The position numbers were made by a program, and so were the translations under genes. A DNA stretch of 42,409 bases, taken from the NCBI RefSeq assembly GCF_004341395.1, contig NZ_SLXT01000025.1, positions 1 through 42,409 on the forward strand, given 5' to 3'. Each line of letters begins with the position of its first letter. The first letter of the stretch is position 1. Origin of the DNA: Heliophilum fasciatum (lineage in GTDB: Bacteria; Bacillota; Desulfitobacteriia; Heliobacteriales; Heliobacteriaceae). Under the pieces are notes generated by a model. That model was not told the origin of the DNA. It ran no database searches and saw nothing but the letters and a program-made list of their open reading frames with translations. Below are positions 1 to 7,678 of this stretch, piece by piece.

Positions 1-9
1 AGCGAAGCC

Positions 10-40
10 AAAATACCTTTAAATGGCACAAAATACCATT
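10..40. repeat. Two 11-bp direct repeats, possible operator
   Basis: AAAATACCTTT at 10-20 recurs as AAAATACCATT at 30-40, one mismatch, with starts 20 bp apart (about two helical turns). It lies upstream of a small Cro/CI-type HTH gene, so an operator is possible. This is inference; the window begins 9 bp before it, so the upstream context is missing. Confidence 0.25.
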
Positions 41-120
41 GAATACTGAGTTTTATGAATCGACCCTTGGGATGCGGGGGTTTTTAGACAGACTCGATTA
101 AGTACAACCTCGACCAGGTC

Positions 121-309
121 ATGACCGAGCGCAATGTCACCGAACGAGACCTTGTTGCCGCGGGAGTGAATCGAAATACTCTGAAGGGGTTTCGCTCCGG
201 TCTTAACGCAAGAGTAGATATCGCTGTTCTTGACCAGCTTTGTAGCATCTTGGATTGCACGGTAGGGGATCTACTGGTGTACGAAAAGCAAGAGAAGGCC
301 TCGGAGTGA
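121..309 (+). CDS. Small Cro/CI-type (XRE, HTH_26-like) DNA-binding protein, start codon apparently missing
   Basis: The product from the ATG at 121 is 62 residues. It reads as the helix-turn-helix core of small YozG/HTH_26-like repressors: a TERDLVAAGVNRNTL helix-turn-helix region, then RVDIAVLDQLCSILDC and the family-typical GDLLVYEK ending. The residues that normally open this family (I-K-Y-N-L-D-Q-V) are encoded in frame just upstream, at 97-120. Between them and the in-frame TAG at 85-87 there is no ATG, GTG or TTG. Either the gene starts at the rare codon ATT at 97, or its native start has been lost and it is a remnant or a shortened product. No convincing Shine-Dalgarno site precedes 121. 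The stop codon lies inside a hairpin terminator. DNA target and function are unknown. Confidence 0.5.
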   Translation: MTERNVTERDLVAAGVNRNTLKGFRSGLNARVDIAVLDQLCSILDCTVGDLLVYEKQEKASE

Positions 310-318
310 GGCCTTTTC
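295..318 (+). terminator. Rho-independent terminator of the HTH gene
   Basis: The perfect stem AAGGCCTC (295-302) / GAGGCCTT (308-315) has a 5-nt loop and ends in TTTTC. The stem contains the stop codon of the small HTH gene (TGA, 307-309), so coding end and terminator overlap. Confidence 0.65.
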
Positions 319-321
319 TAG

Positions 322-349
322 TGACCACGTTTGACCACTTTTTGACCAC
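322..349. repeat. Three phased TGACCAC repeats
   Basis: TGACCAC occurs at 322-328, 332-338 and 343-349, spaced 10 and 11 bp and so on one face of the helix. No gene occupies 319-621. The rest of this stretch holds only a terminator and a translatable but unconvincing frame that runs through it. The repeats could be a protein-binding array or a remnant of mobile-element DNA. Confidence 0.35.
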
Positions 350-522
350 GCAAGCAAGTAAAAATTAAACTTTTTCAGCTATCATGTTACAGGATAAGAG
401 CTTAAAATCGGTTGGTTTCCGCGCATTTGTTTCCTATTATAATAAGTGGTACAGCGTAAAATTACATGGGCGGCATGATGTAATCATCCCGCACCGGGAC
501 CTATTCATTCCAATAAAAAAGG

Positions 523-557
523 AAGGCGCCACTCTGGAAAAGGAGTGGCGCCTTTTT
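523..557 (+). terminator. Strong hairpin terminator or attenuator upstream of cwlD
   Basis: A perfect 12-bp stem AAGGCGCCACTC (523-534) / GAGTGGCGCCTT (543-554) with an 8-nt loop is followed by TTTTT. It stands about 65 bp before the cwlD start, so it either ends an upstream transcript or attenuates cwlD. Confidence 0.75.
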
Positions 558-621
558 GCATGTAGCAAGTTTTTTTCCTTCCCGTTCCTGCATAAGCATT
601 AGGCAGGAAGGGGGGCTTGCT

Positions 622-1425
622 ATGCGTTCCGTCACCATTATTATAGGTAAGATGCGATGGATCATGGCCGTCTTGGGACTTTTTCTCCTTGGGGGGGTAG
701 GTTATTATCTGCTGCCGGCCTACTTAGACGATCGAGAAGTGGCTTCCTTGGCGGGCTCACTTCAAGATAAAACGGTACTGATCGATGCCGGTCATGGCGG
801 CGGCGACGGCGGCACCAAAGGAAAGCAAGGCACGCTGGAGAAGGATATCAACTTGGCCATTGCCAAGAAAGTTGCCGAGCATCTGCGCCAATCGAACATC
901 CGGGTTGTCATGACCCGCGAAACCGATGCCAACTTGTTTACCGGTCCCTGGACGCAGCGCGATGAATTGACGAAGCGGGTGGAAGTGGCCCGTGAGAACA
1001 AAGCGGATATCTATGTGGCGATTCATGCCAACAGTTTTTCGGCCAAATCATCGGGAGCGCAAGTGTTTTATCAACCCGGCTCGGAGGAAGGAAAACGTTT
1101 AGCCCTGCATATCCAGCACCAGTTGGTGGAACGCATCGGCAACAAAGACAAGCGCGTAGCGACCGATGAAGATTACTTTGTTCTGCGCACCAGCCATTGC
1201 CCGGCGGTGATGGTGGAAGTAGGCTTCCTTTCGAACCCGACGGAAGAAACGATGCTCAAAAGCGACAGCCACCAAGAAACTATCGCGAAAGGAATTTTTG
1301 CCGGGATCGTTCATCATCTTTCCGGTGAACCGGCGCCGACGTCAAAAGCGGGTTCCAAGGAAAAAACCGATCAACCGGCAACGGATCAAGAAAAAGAGCC
1401 TGTGGCCGGTGAACCGCAAGCGTGA
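622..1425 (+). CDS. cwlD: N-acetylmuramoyl-L-alanine amidase, germination-specific CwlD type
   Basis: This is a zinc-dependent amidase_3 enzyme that cleaves the lactam-less peptide side chain from muramic acid. In spore formers CwlD works with PdaA to make muramic-delta-lactam in the cortex. The ATG at 622 is preceded by AGGAAGGGGGG and gives 267 residues. An earlier in-frame ATG at 556 lies inside a terminator and is rejected. An N-terminal hydrophobic segment (about residues 12-32) anchors or exports the protein. The zinc and catalytic residues are visible: DAGHGG, the Glu in TLEKD, His in AIHANS, and the Glu in MVEVGFLSN. The C-terminus (about the last 40 residues) is a Lys/Glu/Pro-rich tail. 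It is the only clear sporulation-linked gene near the left end, and it is separated from the arg cluster by its own intergenic region. Confidence 0.88.
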   Translation: MRSVTIIIGKMRWIMAVLGLFLLGGVGYYLLPAYLDDREVASLAGSLQDKTVLIDAGHGGGDGGTKGKQGTLEKDINLAIAKKVAEHLRQSNIRVVMTRETDANLFTGPWTQRDELTKRVEVARENKADIYVAIHANSFSAKSSGAQVFYQPGSEEGKRLALHIQHQLVERIGNKDKRVATDEDYFVLRTSHCPAVMVEVGFLSNPTEETMLKSDSHQETIAKGIFAGIVHHLSGEPAPTSKAGSKEKTDQPATDQEKEPVAGEPQA

Positions 1426-1448
1426 CGAAAAGAGCCTAAGGTACAGTC

Positions 1449-1477
1449 TTGTCGACATCCCCAAACCGACGTACAAT
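1449..1477 (+). promoter_or_regulatory. Sigma-A-like promoter between cwlD and argC
   Basis: TTGTCG (1449-1454), a 17-bp spacer and TACAAT (1472-1477) form a good vegetative promoter. Transcription would begin near 1484, upstream of the small reading frame at 1535 and about 310 bp before argC. Confidence 0.5.
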
Positions 1478-1534
1478 AGAGTAGAGCGTCGAATTTTATC
1501 GTTTGGGTATTTGCGCTTAAGAAGGGACCGTACA

Positions 1535-1651
1535 ATGAATGAAGGATGTAAAACCATGGCGGGTACTTCCTGCGGTCGCAGCAACTGCGATGGAGGGACC
1601 TTGGTCGCACCAACGCGCTACCAACGCTTTACGTCGATGCGTAAGCCTTGA
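1535..1651 (+). CDS. Possible 38-residue cysteine-containing peptide
   Basis: An ATG at 1535 sits 7 nt after GAAGGGA (1521-1527) and about 50 nt after a promoter-like sequence. It opens a 38-codon frame with cysteines at residues 5, 13 and 18 and a basic C-terminal end. The family is not recognised. The DNA also carries two small perfect hairpins (TCGCAG/CTGCGA at 1576-1590 and TTGGT/ACCAA at 1601-1613), so the segment could instead be a structured leader or small RNA. The rest of 1426-1795 holds only promoters and the ARG-box region. The same frame is open further upstream into cwlD, but that part overlaps a known gene. Coding status is uncertain. Confidence 0.3.
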   Translation: MNEGCKTMAGTSCGRSNCDGGTLVAPTRYQRFTSMRKP

Positions 1652-1713
1652 GCGTGGCGACGAAGCCGGTATTTACAGCCTTTTTTGCTTTGGAGCAAGG
1701 TTAAGAAAAAAGC

Positions 1714-1751
1714 ATTGAATAATTATACGCAACTATGTATAATCATTCCTA
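1714..1751 (+). promoter_or_regulatory. argC promoter overlapped by two ARG-box-like sites
   Basis: The promoter is TTGAAT (1715-1720), 17 bp, TATAAT (1738-1743). Two 18-bp sites resembling the ArgR consensus (TGAAT-W4-ATTCA) cover it. Box 1 at 1714-1731 contains TTGAATAATTATAC over the -35. Box 2 at 1734-1751 contains TATGTATAATCATTCC over the -10. They are 2 bp apart, close to the paired arrangement known for ArgR hexamers. The expected effect is arginine-dependent repression of the whole cluster. The argR gene is not in this window. Confidence 0.65.
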
Positions 1752-1795
1752 ATGTTTCACGCAGGCGAACAATCTGGCAAAAAAGGGGAACGATG

Positions 1796-2848
1796 ATGAT
1801 TAAAGCAGCGATTATTGGAGCGACGGGATATACAGGCGCAGAATTGGTTCGTTTGTTGCGCTGTCACCCCGAGGTCACCTTGACCGATCTGACCACACAA
1901 AGCTATGTAGGACAATCTTTTGCGGACGTTTATCCCCATTTTCAAGATCAAGTGACGCAGGTTTGCTGTGCCCAGGACTTGTCGGCTATTGCCGGCGAGG
2001 CCGATGTGTTGTTTTTGGCGTTGCCCCACGGGCTTTCCGTTCCCTGGGTCGTGGAAGCACGGCGATTGGGGAAAAAAGTCATCGATCTGGGCGCTGATTT
2101 TCGCTTTCGCCAGGTGCAAACCTATGAGCAGTGGTATCATGTGACCCATGAAGCGCCGGAATTGCTCTCCGAAGCGGTCTATGGCTTGCCAGAATTACAC
2201 CGCGCGTCGATTCGCCAGGCTTCGATCATCGGCAATCCCGGTTGCTACCCGACGGCATCGATGCTAGCGATGGCGCCGCTTCTGGGTCAAGGGCTGATCG
2301 ACGAAGGGCGGATCATCATTGATGCCAAATCCGGTGTTTCCGGGGCGGGACGTAAAGCTGTGCTGGGTTCCCTCTATGCCGAAGTCAATGAAAATGTCAA
2401 ACCCTACGGCGTAGCGACGCACCGCCATACGCCGGAGATTGAGCAAGAAGCGTCACGTTTGGCTGGTTCCGATCAGGCGATCAAGCTTTCCTTTACACCG
2501 CACTTGATGCCGATGACGCGAGGCATCTTGGCGACGGTTTATATGGACCTGCGACCGGAGGCGGACGTGACGGCGGCCCAAGTGCGCGAGCGCTATCAAG
2601 CCTTTTACGCCGGCGAAACCTTTGTGCATGTGATGGATGAGGGCGTTTGGCCGCAGACCAAGTGGAGTTACGGCTCTAACCACGCCTTCATCGGTGTGAC
2701 GGTGGATCGGCGGACCCGGCGGGTCATCGTCGCTTCGGCCATCGATAATCTGATCAAAGGTGCTTCCGGACAAGCGATTCAGAATATGAATTTGCTCTTT
2801 GACTTGCCGGAAACGATAGGACTGACTATGTCGGGAATTTATCCTTGA
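1796..2848 (+). CDS. argC: N-acetyl-gamma-glutamyl-phosphate reductase
   Basis: ArgC catalyses the NADPH-dependent reduction of N-acetylglutamyl-5-phosphate to the semialdehyde, step 3 of arginine synthesis. The start is taken at ATG 1796, 7 nt after AAAAGGGG; the adjacent ATG at 1793 is also possible. The product is 350 residues, the normal family length. It opens with the nucleotide-binding segment AAIIGATGYTGAELVRLL. The catalytic cysteine is Cys150 in GNPGCYPT, followed by KSGVSGAG and the conserved HRHTPEIEQE. It is the first gene of argC-J-B-D-carA-carB-argF-G, directly behind an ArgR-type promoter. A hairpin terminator follows it, so distal genes may be partly attenuated. Confidence 0.96.
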   Translation: MIKAAIIGATGYTGAELVRLLRCHPEVTLTDLTTQSYVGQSFADVYPHFQDQVTQVCCAQDLSAIAGEADVLFLALPHGLSVPWVVEARRLGKKVIDLGADFRFRQVQTYEQWYHVTHEAPELLSEAVYGLPELHRASIRQASIIGNPGCYPTASMLAMAPLLGQGLIDEGRIIIDAKSGVSGAGRKAVLGSLYAEVNENVKPYGVATHRHTPEIEQEASRLAGSDQAIKLSFTPHLMPMTRGILATVYMDLRPEADVTAAQVRERYQAFYAGETFVHVMDEGVWPQTKWSYGSNHAFIGVTVDRRTRRVIVASAIDNLIKGASGQAIQNMNLLFDLPETIGLTMSGIYP

Positions 2849-2870
2849 TCCGGGAAGATGATCGGGGAGA

Positions 2871-2893
2871 GGCCCCCATATGCGGGGGTTTTT
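2871..2893 (+). terminator. Intercistronic hairpin terminator/attenuator between argC and argJ
   Basis: CCCCC (2873-2877) pairs with GGGGG (2884-2888) around a 6-nt loop. Two G-U pairs extend the stem, and five T follow (2889-2893). A second short hairpin (GCCGG/CCGGC around 2911-2928) lies between it and the argJ Shine-Dalgarno site. The stem is short, so partial termination is more likely than full. Confidence 0.5.
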
Positions 2894-2952
2894 CAGGATA
2901 AGCAAAATCGGCCGGTAGCCTAGCCGGCGGCAATCAGCAAGGAGGAAGGACA

Positions 2953-4191
2953 ATGGCAAACAGCCATGAAGTATCGGGAGCAACAACCGTCACCGTTCAG
3001 GATGGGAATGTAACATCTCCTTGCGGTTTTACCGCAGCCGGTGTCGATGCCGGTGTGAAAAAACCTGGCGTGTTGGATATGGCCATGATTCAAAGCGATC
3101 GCCCGGCAACGGCGGCCGGCGTATACACCACCAATAAAGTGCAGGCAGCGCCGCTGAAAGTAACGCGGGAGCATATCGCGGCCGGTCCTTTACGGGCGGT
3201 GGTGATCAATGCCGGCAATGCCAACGCCTGTACCGGTGAGCAAGGCGAACGCGATGCGCGGCGCATGGCGGAAGCGACGGCCGGCGCATTGGGGCTGCAA
3301 CCGCAGGAAGTGGCTGTGGCGTCGACCGGCGTCATTGGCAAGCCCATGCCTATGGGCGTCATCGAAGCGGGAATCGCCCGCCTGGCCGGTGCCCTTGCCG
3401 TAGACGGTGGCACGGTTGCTGCAGAAGCGATCATGACGACCGACACGGAGCCGAAAACCGGCAAAGTGGAATGGCGGATCGGCGATCAGCAAGTGACCAT
3501 CGGCGGGATGGCCAAAGGTTCCGGGATGATTCACCCGAACATGGCCACCATGCTGGGCTTTTTCACGACGGACGTGCAGATCGCCCCGGCGCTGCTGCAA
3601 AAGGCGCTCCAGCGGGCGGCCCAGGTGTCTTTCAACATGGTTTCTGTCGACGGTGACACATCGACGAACGATATGGCGCTGATTCTCGCCAACGGCGCAG
3701 CCGGCGCACCAGCCATCGAGACAGAAGGTCCCCTTTATGATCAGTTTGTGCAGGCGCTGACGGCGCTGGCGATTCATCTGGCCAAAGCCATTGCCCGTGA
3801 CGGCGAAGGTGCCACCAAGTTGATCGAAGTCTGCGTTCGCGGCGCCAAAACCGAAGCCAGCGCCGCCCAAGCCGCCCGTGCAGTGGCTGCGTCGACCTTA
3901 TTTAAGGCGGCTGTATTCGGTAACGATGCCAACTGGGGGCGGATCCTTTGCGCTGTCGGCTACTCCGGTGCTGATTTCGATCCGGCGAAAGTTGATGTGT
4001 ATTTAGGGCATGTCCAAACAGCGGCGCAAGGGCAAGCGTTGGATTTTTCGGAAGCCGAAGCCTTAACGGTGTTACAAAAGCGGGAAGTGCGCGTGACCGT
4101 TGATCTTCATGATGGCGACGCCACGGCGACTGCTTGGGGTTGTGACTTGACCGTGGACTACGTGCATATTAACGCCGATTACCGGACTTGA
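2953..4191 (+). CDS. argJ: Bifunctional glutamate N-acetyltransferase / ornithine acetyltransferase
   Basis: ArgJ moves the acetyl group from N-acetylornithine to glutamate, recycling it and making the pathway cyclic. Many ArgJ enzymes also use acetyl-CoA, which would remove the need for a separate argA (none is seen here). The start is ATG 2953, 3 nt after AAGGAGGAAGG; 412 residues. The self-cleavage site is clear: Thr199 in HPNMATMLGFF, where the precursor splits into alpha and beta chains and Thr becomes the nucleophile. KGSGMIHPN just before it and GNDANWGRI near the end are family signatures. It follows argC after an attenuator-like hairpin and precedes argB. Confidence 0.96.
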   Translation: MANSHEVSGATTVTVQDGNVTSPCGFTAAGVDAGVKKPGVLDMAMIQSDRPATAAGVYTTNKVQAAPLKVTREHIAAGPLRAVVINAGNANACTGEQGERDARRMAEATAGALGLQPQEVAVASTGVIGKPMPMGVIEAGIARLAGALAVDGGTVAAEAIMTTDTEPKTGKVEWRIGDQQVTIGGMAKGSGMIHPNMATMLGFFTTDVQIAPALLQKALQRAAQVSFNMVSVDGDTSTNDMALILANGAAGAPAIETEGPLYDQFVQALTALAIHLAKAIARDGEGATKLIEVCVRGAKTEASAAQAARAVAASTLFKAAVFGNDANWGRILCAVGYSGADFDPAKVDVYLGHVQTAAQGQALDFSEAEALTVLQKREVRVTVDLHDGDATATAWGCDLTVDYVHINADYRT

Positions 4192-4240
4192 TCCGCAGGA
4201 TCAGCCGATTTAATGGGGTAGCAGAAGAGGAGGAGAACCG

Positions 4241-5128
4241 GTGCTGACAGCGTTAGAAAAAGCAGGGATTTTAGTTGAGGCCTTGCCGTACATCAAAAAG
4301 TTGTCCGGTAAGACCGTCGTGATCAAATACGGTGGCAATGCCATGCTCAACGATGAGCTCAAAGAAGCCGTGATGACCGATGTGATCTTGATGAAATATG
4401 TCGGGATCAAACCGGTCCTCGTCCACGGCGGCGGCCCGGAGATCAACGGCATGCTGCAGCGGGTGGGCTTGCAGTCCACCTTTGTACAAGGAATGCGCGT
4501 CACCGATCAAGCGACGATGGAGATCGTCGAGATGGTGCTGGCCGGCAAACTGAATAAAGAAATCGTCGCCATGATCCAGCGTTTTGGCGGGCAAGCCGTG
4601 GGCCTTTCCGGGCGCGACGGCGGTTTGATTAAAGCCAAAAAACGCTTTGAACTGGTTAAAAACGAAGCCGGTGATCGCGTACCGACCGATATCGGCTTTG
4701 TGGGCGATGTGGTGCGGATTCAACCCGATCTGGTGCGGGGCCTCACGGAGCAGGGCTACATCCCGGTCATCGCGCCGATCGGCGCCGGCGATCACGGCGA
4801 AGCCTACAACATCAATGCTGACGTGGTGGCCGGTGAATTGGCGCAGGCTCTGGAAGCGGACAAGCTGATATTGCTGACCGATGTGGAAGGGATCCTGCGC
4901 GATCGCCATGACCTGGGCAGTTTGATCTCTTCGCTGCGCATCGGCGATGTGGAAGATCTAGTTGAACAAGGCGTAATCAGCGGCGGCATGATTCCCAAAG
5001 TACACTGCTGTGTGCAGGCCATCGAAGGCGGCGTCGGCTCTACCCACATCATTGACGGGCGCATTCAGCATTCGTTGCTTCTGGAAGTGTTTACGGAAAA
5101 AGGCATCGGTACGATGGTGGTTAAGTAA
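4241..5128 (+). CDS. argB: Acetylglutamate kinase
   Basis: ArgB phosphorylates N-acetylglutamate with ATP, step 2 of the pathway. The start is GTG 4241 after a full AGGAGGAG (4228-4235); 295 residues. Typical amino-acid-kinase features are present: VVIKYGGNAM near residue 30, VHGGGPEIN near 65, GLSGRDGGLI near 125, INADVVAGELA near 190 and LLTDVEGIL near 210. The N-terminal helix (residues 1-20, ALEKAGILVEALPYIKK) resembles the extension found in arginine-inhibited, hexameric NAGKs. Feedback inhibition by arginine is therefore likely, as expected when argJ gives an acetyl cycle. It lies 49 bp after argJ. Confidence 0.96.
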   Translation: MLTALEKAGILVEALPYIKKLSGKTVVIKYGGNAMLNDELKEAVMTDVILMKYVGIKPVLVHGGGPEINGMLQRVGLQSTFVQGMRVTDQATMEIVEMVLAGKLNKEIVAMIQRFGGQAVGLSGRDGGLIKAKKRFELVKNEAGDRVPTDIGFVGDVVRIQPDLVRGLTEQGYIPVIAPIGAGDHGEAYNINADVVAGELAQALEADKLILLTDVEGILRDRHDLGSLISSLRIGDVEDLVEQGVISGGMIPKVHCCVQAIEGGVGSTHIIDGRIQHSLLLEVFTEKGIGTMVVK

Positions 5129-5164
5129 CCGGACGGTACGATGCAATAAAGGATGGGAAAGAAC

Positions 5165-6379
5165 GTGGAGAAAGACCAAATCCGGAGCAACCAAGCGCTG
5201 GTGGAACAGGGCAAACAAGTGGTCATGAACACCTATGGACGCTTGCCGATCGCCTTGGTGCGCGGTCAGGGCGCTACCGTATGGGATGCCGACGGCCGCT
5301 CGTACCTGGATTTTCTGGCCGGTATCGCCGTCAACGCCTTGGGACACTGTCATCCCCAAGTGGTCGCGGCACTGCAAGCGCAAGCGGCAGAACTGATTCA
5401 TGTGTCCAATCTCTACTGGATTGAGCCACAAGTGAAGCTGGCCCAGCTGCTTGTGGATCATTCCTTTGCCGATAAAGTATTTTTCTGCAATTCCGGTGCC
5501 GAAGCCAACGAAGGTGCCATCAAACTGGCCCGCAAGTATGCCAAGAAAACCTGGGGCCCCAATAAATATGAAATTATCACGATGGAAAAATCCTTCCACG
5601 GCCGTACCTTGGCGACAATCACGGCGACAGCGCAGCCGAAATACCAAAAAGACTTTGATCCCCTACCGGCCGGTTTTCGCTATGTGCCTTTTGGCGATCT
5701 GGCGGCCCTGGAAAGTGCTATCGGCCCGCAAACCTGCGCGATTTTGGTCGAGCCTGTTCAAGGTGAAGGCGGCGTCAACATCGCTGACCAAGCGTACTGG
5801 CAAGGCGTGCAAAAGCTGGCCGCCGAGAAGCAAGTGCTCTTGATTTTTGATGAAGTGCAAACCGGCTTTGGCCGTACAGGCAAACTCTTTGCCTATGAAA
5901 ACTTTGGCGTACAGCCCCAGATCATGACGCTGGCCAAAGCCTTAGGCGGCGGCGCACCGATCGGTGCCTTGCTGGCGACCGATGAAGTGGCCAATGCGTT
6001 CCAACCGGGCGATCATGCCACCACCTTCGGCGGCAACCCGCTGGTTACTGCCGCCGGCCTGGCCGTGATGAATGTGCTCGTTAACGAAGGACTGCTTGCC
6101 CATACCGAGAAAATCGGTGCCTACTTCCGCAGCAAGCTGGAAGACCTGGCTGCACGTTTCTCCCTGATCCGCGAAGTGCGCGGGCTGGGACTGATGCTGG
6201 CTTGCGAACTGGACCGCGACGGCGCGCCGATCGTAGCGGCCTGCCTGGAAAAAGGCTTGATCATCAACTGCACCGCCGGTTCGGTACTGCGCTTTGTTCC
6301 GCCCTTGATCATCAGTGAAGCCGATGTGGATCAAGCGGTGGCCATCCTTGAACAGGTGCTGACGGAGGCCGGTGCCTGA
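5165..6379 (+). CDS. argD: Acetylornithine aminotransferase
   Basis: ArgD is a PLP-dependent class III aminotransferase that turns N-acetylglutamate semialdehyde into N-acetylornithine using glutamate. GTG 5165 is preferred over ATG 5153, because AAAGGATGGG then stands 7 nt upstream instead of abutting the start. It gives 404 residues. PLP is bound by Lys258 in LAKALGGGAPIGA, with FDEVQTGFGRTG before it (the aspartate that contacts the pyridine nitrogen) and NSGAEANEGAIKLAR near residue 110. The gene follows argB by 36 bp, and carA begins 23 bp after it. A related ornithine aminotransferase activity cannot be excluded, but the context favours argD. Confidence 0.94.
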   Translation: MEKDQIRSNQALVEQGKQVVMNTYGRLPIALVRGQGATVWDADGRSYLDFLAGIAVNALGHCHPQVVAALQAQAAELIHVSNLYWIEPQVKLAQLLVDHSFADKVFFCNSGAEANEGAIKLARKYAKKTWGPNKYEIITMEKSFHGRTLATITATAQPKYQKDFDPLPAGFRYVPFGDLAALESAIGPQTCAILVEPVQGEGGVNIADQAYWQGVQKLAAEKQVLLIFDEVQTGFGRTGKLFAYENFGVQPQIMTLAKALGGGAPIGALLATDEVANAFQPGDHATTFGGNPLVTAAGLAVMNVLVNEGLLAHTEKIGAYFRSKLEDLAARFSLIREVRGLGLMLACELDRDGAPIVAACLEKGLIINCTAGSVLRFVPPLIISEADVDQAVAILEQVLTEAGA

Positions 6380-6402
6380 AAAGGGCCAGGAAGGAGCGTA
6401 CC

Positions 6403-7599
6403 ATGACCAACGGGAAAACTGCAGTTGCCTACTTGCTCTTAGAAGATGGAACACTGTATAAGGGTGCTTCTTTTGGTTACCGGGGCGATTGTTTTGGCGA
6501 AGTTGTTTTTAACACCGGCATGACCGGGTATCAAGAAGTGCTTACCGATCCTTCCTATTGCGGGCAGATCGTGACGATGACCTACCCCTTGATCGGCAAC
6601 TATGGGATCAACACGGGCGATGCCGAGTCGACGAAACCGCAAGTGCGCGGTTTTCTGGTGCGGGAAGCTTGTGCCCGGCCGTCCCACTATCGCTCGGAAA
6701 AAACAGTTGAACACTACTTGGCCCAGCACGGCATTCCCGGTTTGGCCGGGATCGATACGCGTTCCGTGACGCGGCGCATTCGCAACTATGGCACGATGCG
6801 CGGCGCCATCATCAGTGGCGAAGCCGGTGCTGATGCCGGCCTGGATAGCTTGCGCGTCGGTGCTTGCGTGACCCTGGCGGAATTGATGCCACAGTTGACC
6901 AGCAATACTCAGGCCATCTGGCAAGGGTACTTAAATGCTGTGCGCCAGCAAGTGGTAGCCGGACCGCACTTGGTCCAACAAGTGACAACGCCGCAAGCTT
7001 ATGTGATTCCCGGCGACGGTCGCCGCGTTGTTGTCCTTGATTTCGGCATCAAAGAAAACATCTTACGCATGCTCAAAGCCTTGGATTGCCACTTGATCGT
7101 CTTGCCGGCCGACGCATCGCCGGAAGATATCTACAGCGCCCAGCCGGAAGGCATCTTTTTAAGCAACGGACCGGGCGATCCCAAAGATGTCAAGTCCGCC
7201 GTGGGCACCGTGCAGGCGCTTTTGGCGCCACGAGCCGATTTCTTACCGATGTTCGGCATTTGCCTGGGTCACCAACTGCTGTCACTGGCCTTGGGCGGCG
7301 ATACGTACAAACTGAAATTCGGCCATCGCGGGGCCAACCATCCCGTGCGCGATCTGGCGACGGGACGGGTCATGATCACGTCGCAAAACCACGGCTATGC
7401 CATCCGTGAAGCCACCTTGCCGCCGACGGTCATCGTCAGCCACCGCAACGCTAACGATGATACGGTGGAAGGCTTACGGCATGTGTCACTACCGGTTTAT
7501 TCGGTGCAATATCACCCGGAAGCTGCGCCGGGTCCCGAGGACTCGACGTACCTCTTCGATACGTTTATGGCGCACATGGGCGCCCGGGCCAAGGCCTAA
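6403..7599 (+). CDS. carA: Carbamoyl-phosphate synthase small (glutaminase) subunit
   Basis: CarA hydrolyses glutamine and channels ammonia to CarB to form carbamoyl phosphate for arginine (and pyrimidine) synthesis. The start is ATG 6403 after AGGAAGGAG; 398 residues. The N-terminal CPSase domain carries [16 protein letters not shown]. The class I glutamine amidotransferase domain has the nucleophile Cys287 in [10 protein letters not shown] and the His/Glu of [12 protein letters not shown] near residue 370. Its position inside the arg cluster suggests this copy serves arginine and is likely arginine-controlled. A separate pyrimidine-linked copy may exist elsewhere; that cannot be judged here. 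Confidence 0.96.
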   Translation: MTNGKTAVAYLLLEDGTLYKGASFGYRGDCFGEVVFNTGMTGYQEVLTDPSYCGQIVTMTYPLIGNYGINTGDAESTKPQVRGFLVREACARPSHYRSEKTVEHYLAQHGIPGLAGIDTRSVTRRIRNYGTMRGAIISGEAGADAGLDSLRVGACVTLAELMPQLTSNTQAIWQGYLNAVRQQVVAGPHLVQQVTTPQAYVIPGDGRRVVVLDFGIKENILRMLKALDCHLIVLPADASPEDIYSAQPEGIFLSNGPGDPKDVKSAVGTVQALLAPRADFLPMFGICLGHQLLSLALGGDTYKLKFGHRGANHPVRDLATGRVMITSQNHGYAIREATLPPTVIVSHRNANDDTVEGLRHVSLPVYSVQYHPEAAPGPEDSTYLFDTFMAHMGARAKA

Positions 7600-7678
7600 G
7601 CGTCTTAAACCCATTGAAGAACCGACCATCGGCCGCGCCATGACGGCTGTCGATGAAACTGCCAAAGGGGGTACTGTT

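Noticed and set aside
384-602. 72-codon frame on the plus strand before cwlD
   Set aside because: It runs through a perfect terminator hairpin (523-557) into the cwlD ribosome site and has no ribosome site of its own.
1298-1534. Long frame running from cwlD into the argC leader
   Set aside because: The 5' part overlaps cwlD in another frame and is just an Arg/Lys-rich shadow; only the last 38 codons have a ribosome site.
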